Source: XYD12-FULL-36-8 sp964391015 (lineage in GTDB: Bacteria; Bacteroidota; Ignavibacteria; Ignavibacteriales; Ignavibacteriaceae). Taken from it: a stretch of DNA of 64,000 nt. Location of the stretch: contig CAYMKU010000002.1 in the NCBI GenBank assembly GCA_964391015.1, forward strand, positions 1 to 64,000. Reading direction: 5' to 3'. The notes below the pieces were generated by a model. It did no database searches. It saw only the letters and a list, made by a program, of their open reading frames with translations, and was not told the DNA's origin. Within the stretch, counting starts at the first letter, position 1. Every line of letters begins with the position of its first letter. Both the position numbers and the translations under genes were made by a program. Positions 60,475-64,000 of this stretch are shown in pieces.

Positions 60475-61026
60475 ATGAAATTAAACCTTGGCTGTGGAAA
60501 AGACATTAAACCTGGCTACATCAACCTGGACATAGTTGACTATGGCGGGAATCAAATTCACGATATAAACAAGTTCCCATATCCCTTCGAAGAAAACACA
60601 TTTGAAGAAATATATGCCTCGCATGTCCTTGAACATCTTGATAATTTTAATAAAGCAATAACCGAATTGTATAGAATAGCCCAACCAAATTGTATAATTG
60701 AAGTTTATGCTCCGTTCTTTTTAAACACGAAGTACTTTGGTGAACCAGATCATAAAATCCCCTTCTCCATTCGAACCTTTGATAATTACGAATATATTGA
60801 CAACCGAAAGCTGAAATTCTATGAGAAATGGAAGCTTGAGCATAGAACAAATTATGATAGTGCTGCGAAGTTTGAAATTCTCGAGAAGCGATTTATCATC
60901 TCTCATTTTGTGGCTCTAAAGTGGATGGACTTTATTGTAAATATTGAACCAGTAATCTATGAAAGATTCTTCGCTGGAATTTTTTCTCCTGAAGAGGTTT
61001 ACTTTAAACTGCGAGTGGTTAAGTAA
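60475..61026 (+). CDS. Class I SAM-dependent methyltransferase
   Basis: 183 aa. Motif I is LNLGCGKDIKPGYINLDI (SAM-binding glycine loop and acidic end of strand 2), followed by YASHVLEHLDNFNKAI and ELYRIAQPNCIIEVYAPF, as in Methyltransf_11-type enzymes. Small size and no accessory domain leave the substrate open. Single gene after the rlpA terminator. Confidence 0.85.
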   Translation: MKLNLGCGKDIKPGYINLDIVDYGGNQIHDINKFPYPFEENTFEEIYASHVLEHLDNFNKAITELYRIAQPNCIIEVYAPFFLNTKYFGEPDHKIPFSIRTFDNYEYIDNRKLKFYEKWKLEHRTNYDSAAKFEILEKRFIISHFVALKWMDFIVNIEPVIYERFFAGIFSPEEVYFKLRVVK

Positions 61027-61164
61027 ACACCAAATCTCGTCTTTATAAAACTATTTGGAATTAATTTGGTTCCACTTCATCAATGTCTGCGCCAAAATGA
61101 TATTGAATAGTTGAATTAAAAATCACTAAATTTTATTTTCCGAAAACAAAAATTAGAAAGAGCC

Positions 61165-61506
61165 ATGAAAAAATTACAAAAATTAATTTTACCAATACTT
61201 GTAATTGCAATCATTTTCATCATGTATAAAATTTATTTTTCTGCTGAAAAAGGACTTGGTTCATTTACCGACTTCGACCCAAATAACAATGCGGTGAAAC
61301 CCATTACAGTCGAGTTGCTAAAAGATCGAGGTATAAATCAACAAGGTGGGACAGTTTCATTTTATGTCTCGGATAAAAACGGACAAGTGATGTTGGTTTC
61401 GGGGGAAGTTATGCTACCCAAAGGATTTGAGAATGCAAAAGTTATAACAATTAAGGGGCATCTTAGCCAGGGAAACTTTCATACCCACGAAGTGGCTATT
61501 GAATAA
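61165..61506 (+). CDS. Membrane-anchored OB-fold protein, CcmE-like
   Basis: 113 aa. One TM (LILPILVIAIIFIMYKIYF) is followed by a small beta domain: GGTVSFYVSDKNGQVMLVSG, VMLPKGFENAKVITIKG, GNFHTHEVAIE. The strand order and the G-TVSF-V-D / V-I-G-L--G-F pattern match the OB fold of the heme chaperone CcmE. The chain ends where CcmE would carry its heme-binding His, so it is unlikely to bind heme the same way. It ends 5 bp before uvrB. Distant relation only. Confidence 0.55.
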   Translation: MKKLQKLILPILVIAIIFIMYKIYFSAEKGLGSFTDFDPNNNAVKPITVELLKDRGINQQGGTVSFYVSDKNGQVMLVSGEVMLPKGFENAKVITIKGHLSQGNFHTHEVAIE

Positions 61507-61511
61507 CTTTC

Positions 61512-63524
61512 ATGAATGAGTTTCAGCTTGTTTCAAGTTATAAACCAGCAGGGGACCAACCACAAGCAATTAAGCAATTGGTTAATGGAATAGAACGAGG
61601 AGAAAAATATCAAACTTTGTTGGGTGTTACTGGCAGCGGAAAAACATTTACAATTTCAAATGTAATCCAAGCAATAAATAAACCAACCCTTATTATTTCA
61701 CACAATAAGACCTTAGCTGCTCAACTTTTTTCTGAATTCAAATCTTTCTTCCCAAACAATGCAGTGGAGTTCTTTATCAGCTACTATGATTACTACCAAC
61801 CCGAGGCTTATGTTGTTTCAAGTGATTTGTACATTGAAAAAGATTTTTCAATAAATGAAGAAATTGATCGGTTACGGTTGAAGGCAACAACATCATTAAT
61901 CGAAGGAAGAAAAGACGTCATCGTTGTTGCAAGTGTAAGCTGTATTTATGGAATCGGCGCGCCACAAGAATACGCAAACCAAATTTTATTTTTGAAAAGG
62001 GGCGATAAGGTTCCGAGAAAAAAATTATTGCGCAACCTAATTGATATTCATTACGTTCGTAACGATTACGAATTCACACGCGGCACCTTCAGAGCACGAG
62101 GTGATGTTATTGAAATTATTCCTGCATATCAGAACGAAGAAGCAATTAGAATTGAATATTGGGATGACGACATTGAAAAATTATCAATCATTGATTCTGA
62201 AACTGGCCAAGTAATAAGGGAAATTGATTCAACTGCCGTTTATCCAGCTAAATATTTTGTATCCAATAGAGATCAAATTCAAAAAGCAATTCACAATATT
62301 GAAATAGAACTCCAAGACAGACTAAAATATTTTCGCTCTCAAGAAAAATATCTCGAAGCTCAAAGATTAGAACAGCGAACCCGTTTCGATGTTGAAATGA
62401 TGAAAGAGATCGGCTATTGTTCGGGAATTGAAAACTACTCCCGGCACATGGATGGAAGACCCGCCGGTTCGCGCCCATTTAACCTATTAGATTATTTTCC
62501 CAAGGATTTTTTATTGGTAATTGATGAATCCCATGTTACGGTTCCTCAGATTCGCGGAATGTATAACGGCGATAGATCGCGGAAGGGAACTTTAGTTGAA
62601 TATGGATTCAGATTACCTTCGGCACTTGATAACCGTCCAATGAAGTTTGAAGAATTCGAGAGTATGCTGGATCAAGTAATTTATGTAAGCGCTACTCCCA
62701 CAGATTTCGAATTACAGAAAAGCAGCGGTGTCATTGTCGAGCAAATCATCAGGCCAACAGGATTGTTAGATCCAGAAATTGAAGTGCGACCAATAAAAGG
62801 ACAGATTGACGATTTAATCGGAGAAATTAGAAAACGCTCTACAAATAAAGAACGAGTTCTTGTTACAACATTAACAAAAAAAATGGCTGAGGATCTCGCT
62901 GATTATCTCGATAAGATTGGTGTTCAGGTAAGGTATATTCACAGCGACATTGATGCATTGGAACGAGTAAAAATACTTAGAGATTTACGACTTGGGGATT
63001 TTGATGTTCTGGTTGGCGTTAATCTGCTCAGAGAAGGTCTTGATCTTCCCGAAGTATCCTTGGTTGCAATCATTGATGCGGACAAGGAAGGATTTCTAAG
63101 AAGTGAAAGATCACTAATGCAAACCGCTGGGAGAACAGCACGAAATGTAAACGGCAAAGTAATCATGTATGCAGACGTTATAACAGAATCTATGCGTAAA
63201 ACGATTAGCGAAACAAATAGGCGAAGAAAGCTTCAACAAGAATACAATAAAGAAAACAACATTTCTCCCAAAACAATTTACAAAAGCGTTGACGAAATTC
63301 TTTCCTCAACATCAATTGCCGATGTAAGGAAAAAAGAAGAGAAACCAACTTTCACCTTCTCAAAAGTGGCCGAGCCGGTTATAAAATATATGAGCAATGA
63401 ACAAAAGAAAGACTTAATAGAAGAGCTTACTGAACAAATGCATCAAGCAGCCAAAGATTTAGAGTTTGAAAGAGCTGCTTCAATCAGAGATGAAATAAAT
63501 CAGCTTAAAAAGACGATAAAATAA
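61512..63524 (+). CDS. uvrB: Excinuclease ABC subunit B
   Basis: 670 aa, the normal length. Walker A GVTGSGKTFTISN, beta-hairpin YYDYYQPEAYVVSSDLYIEK, DESH box (VIDESHVTVPQI), helicase motifs V/VI (GVNLLREGLDLPEV, QTAGRTARN) and a C-terminal UVR motif (DLIEELTEQMHQAAKDLEFE). UvrB loads onto damage with UvrA and recruits UvrC in nucleotide excision repair. Probably cotranscribed with the preceding CcmE-like gene. Confidence 0.97.
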   Translation: MNEFQLVSSYKPAGDQPQAIKQLVNGIERGEKYQTLLGVTGSGKTFTISNVIQAINKPTLIISHNKTLAAQLFSEFKSFFPNNAVEFFISYYDYYQPEAYVVSSDLYIEKDFSINEEIDRLRLKATTSLIEGRKDVIVVASVSCIYGIGAPQEYANQILFLKRGDKVPRKKLLRNLIDIHYVRNDYEFTRGTFRARGDVIEIIPAYQNEEAIRIEYWDDDIEKLSIIDSETGQVIREIDSTAVYPAKYFVSNRDQIQKAIHNIEIELQDRLKYFRSQEKYLEAQRLEQRTRFDVEMMKEIGYCSGIENYSRHMDGRPAGSRPFNLLDYFPKDFLLVIDESHVTVPQIRGMYNGDRSRKGTLVEYGFRLPSALDNRPMKFEEFESMLDQVIYVSATPTDFELQKSSGVIVEQIIRPTGLLDPEIEVRPIKGQIDDLIGEIRKRSTNKERVLVTTLTKKMAEDLADYLDKIGVQVRYIHSDIDALERVKILRDLRLGDFDVLVGVNLLREGLDLPEVSLVAIIDADKEGFLRSERSLMQTAGRTARNVNGKVIMYADVITESMRKTISETNRRRKLQQEYNKENNISPKTIYKSVDEILSSTSIADVRKKEEKPTFTFSKVAEPVIKYMSNEQKKDLIEELTEQMHQAAKDLEFERAASIRDEINQLKKTIK

Positions 63525-63654
63525 CCAACCATCCATTTATCCAATTTTTGAAAAAACATTTTTTGCTACTTTGTATTATTAAATAAGATTATTTTAGTTA
63601 TATCGATTTTATAGTTCACATTGACCCCCAATAAGAATTTCATTAGAAAACGCA

Positions 63655-64000
63655 ATGAGTATCGAAATTAGGGAAGTATTAACTAAAAGAGATTTGCAAT
63701 CCTTCATCAAGTTTCCTTTTCAGCTATACACGGGCAATAAATTTTGGGTACCGCCCTTAATTCGAGATGAAACAAAAAACTTTAGCAAAGAGAAAAATCC
63801 AGCTTTTGAGTTTTGTGAATCGTGTTGTTGGACCGCGCTTGACAAAAATAAAATCGTCGGAAGAATTGCAGCCATAATCAACAGAAGATACAATGAGAAA
63901 GCCGCTAAAAATGTTGTACGATTCGGATACGTAGATTTTATTGACAATAATGAAGTATCTGCAAGACTTTTTCAAACTGCCGAAGAATGGGCTAAGCAAA
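63655..64000 (+). CDS. GNAT-like N-acetyltransferase family protein, 5' part
   Basis: The reading frame starts with ATG at 63655 and runs off the right edge (115 codons visible). The encoded start MSIEIREVLTKRDLQSFIKF is followed by PFQLYTGNKFWVPPLIRDE, KNPAFEFCES and VGRIAAIINRRYNE...VRFGYVDFID. This is the N-terminal signature of a conserved GNAT-like family found widely in this phylum group; the acceptor is unknown. Confidence 0.8.
   Translation, partial: MSIEIREVLTKRDLQSFIKFPFQLYTGNKFWVPPLIRDETKNFSKEKNPAFEFCESCCWTALDKNKIVGRIAAIINRRYNEKAAKNVVRFGYVDFIDNNEVSARLFQTAEEWAKQ

Overview
The window reads as chromosomal DNA of an AT-rich member of the Ignavibacteria/Chlorobi side of the FCB (Bacteroidetes-like) group. 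The evidence is the many secreted proteins ending in a type IX secretion (T9SS) type A sorting domain with the NYPNPFNPST-type signature, dockerin-like EGFY/KHRNSIQTWS tails, CarboxypepD_reg plus outer-membrane barrel receptors, VorB-type 2-oxoacid:ferredoxin oxidoreductase, and a tRNA with no encoded CCA. This is inference from protein style; no rRNA is present.

Layout. 1-7.6 kb: the end of a secreted T9SS protein, a second T9SS protein, an Ig-like lipoprotein, DUF6132 and VOC proteins, and a NodU/CmcH-type carbamoyltransferase overlapping an SxtJ-like membrane protein. 7.6-11.6 kb (minus strand): an outer-membrane receptor-like barrel and an endonuclease/exonuclease/phosphatase-family lipoprotein. 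11.7-13.7 kb: an accessory patch with a ParE/Phd-type toxin-antitoxin pair and a two-TM orphan, separated by long imperfect palindromes resembling integron attC sites, plus a period-7 tandem repeat. 13.7-24.2 kb (minus): an operon for an electron-bifurcation-type flavin/iron-sulfur complex (NuoE-, NuoF- and GltD/NuoG-like subunits; closest to the Stn/HydABC superfamily), bracketed by an unusual REC-AsnC-AsnC regulator and a histidine kinase/sigma-54 activator pair.

24.5-56.2 kb is the standout region. It lies between a 58-bp direct repeat made of the 3' end of the initiator tRNA gene and its terminator, so it looks like a 31.7-kb island. It carries poly-gamma-glutamate genes (pgsB, pgsC, pgsW), gamma-glutamyltransferase, a membrane-anchored AstE-like metallohydrolase, DUF6305, a 48-aa membrane microprotein, an orphan TRAP-type large permease, four paralogous giant surface proteins (one with an M23 peptidase domain), an outer-membrane barrel, a propeller/TIG lipoprotein, a T9SS-exported N-formylglutamate-amidohydrolase-like enzyme, a glutamate racemase homologue with a signal peptide, a second histidine kinase/sigma-54 activator pair and a DapA-superfamily aldolase. 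The simplest reading is a surface gamma-glutamyl polymer that is made, anchored, trimmed, racemised and perhaps salvaged outside the cytoplasm.

56.2-64 kb returns to housekeeping: initiator tRNA, a 2-oxoacid:ferredoxin oxidoreductase operon, RlpA, a methyltransferase, a CcmE-like OB-fold protein, UvrB and the start of a GNAT-like gene. Three sites of the form TGGCAT-N5-TTG lie upstream of the REC-AsnC gene, of the second kinase gene and of the oxidoreductase operon. They are candidate sigma-54 promoters, although each departs from the classical GC at -12.
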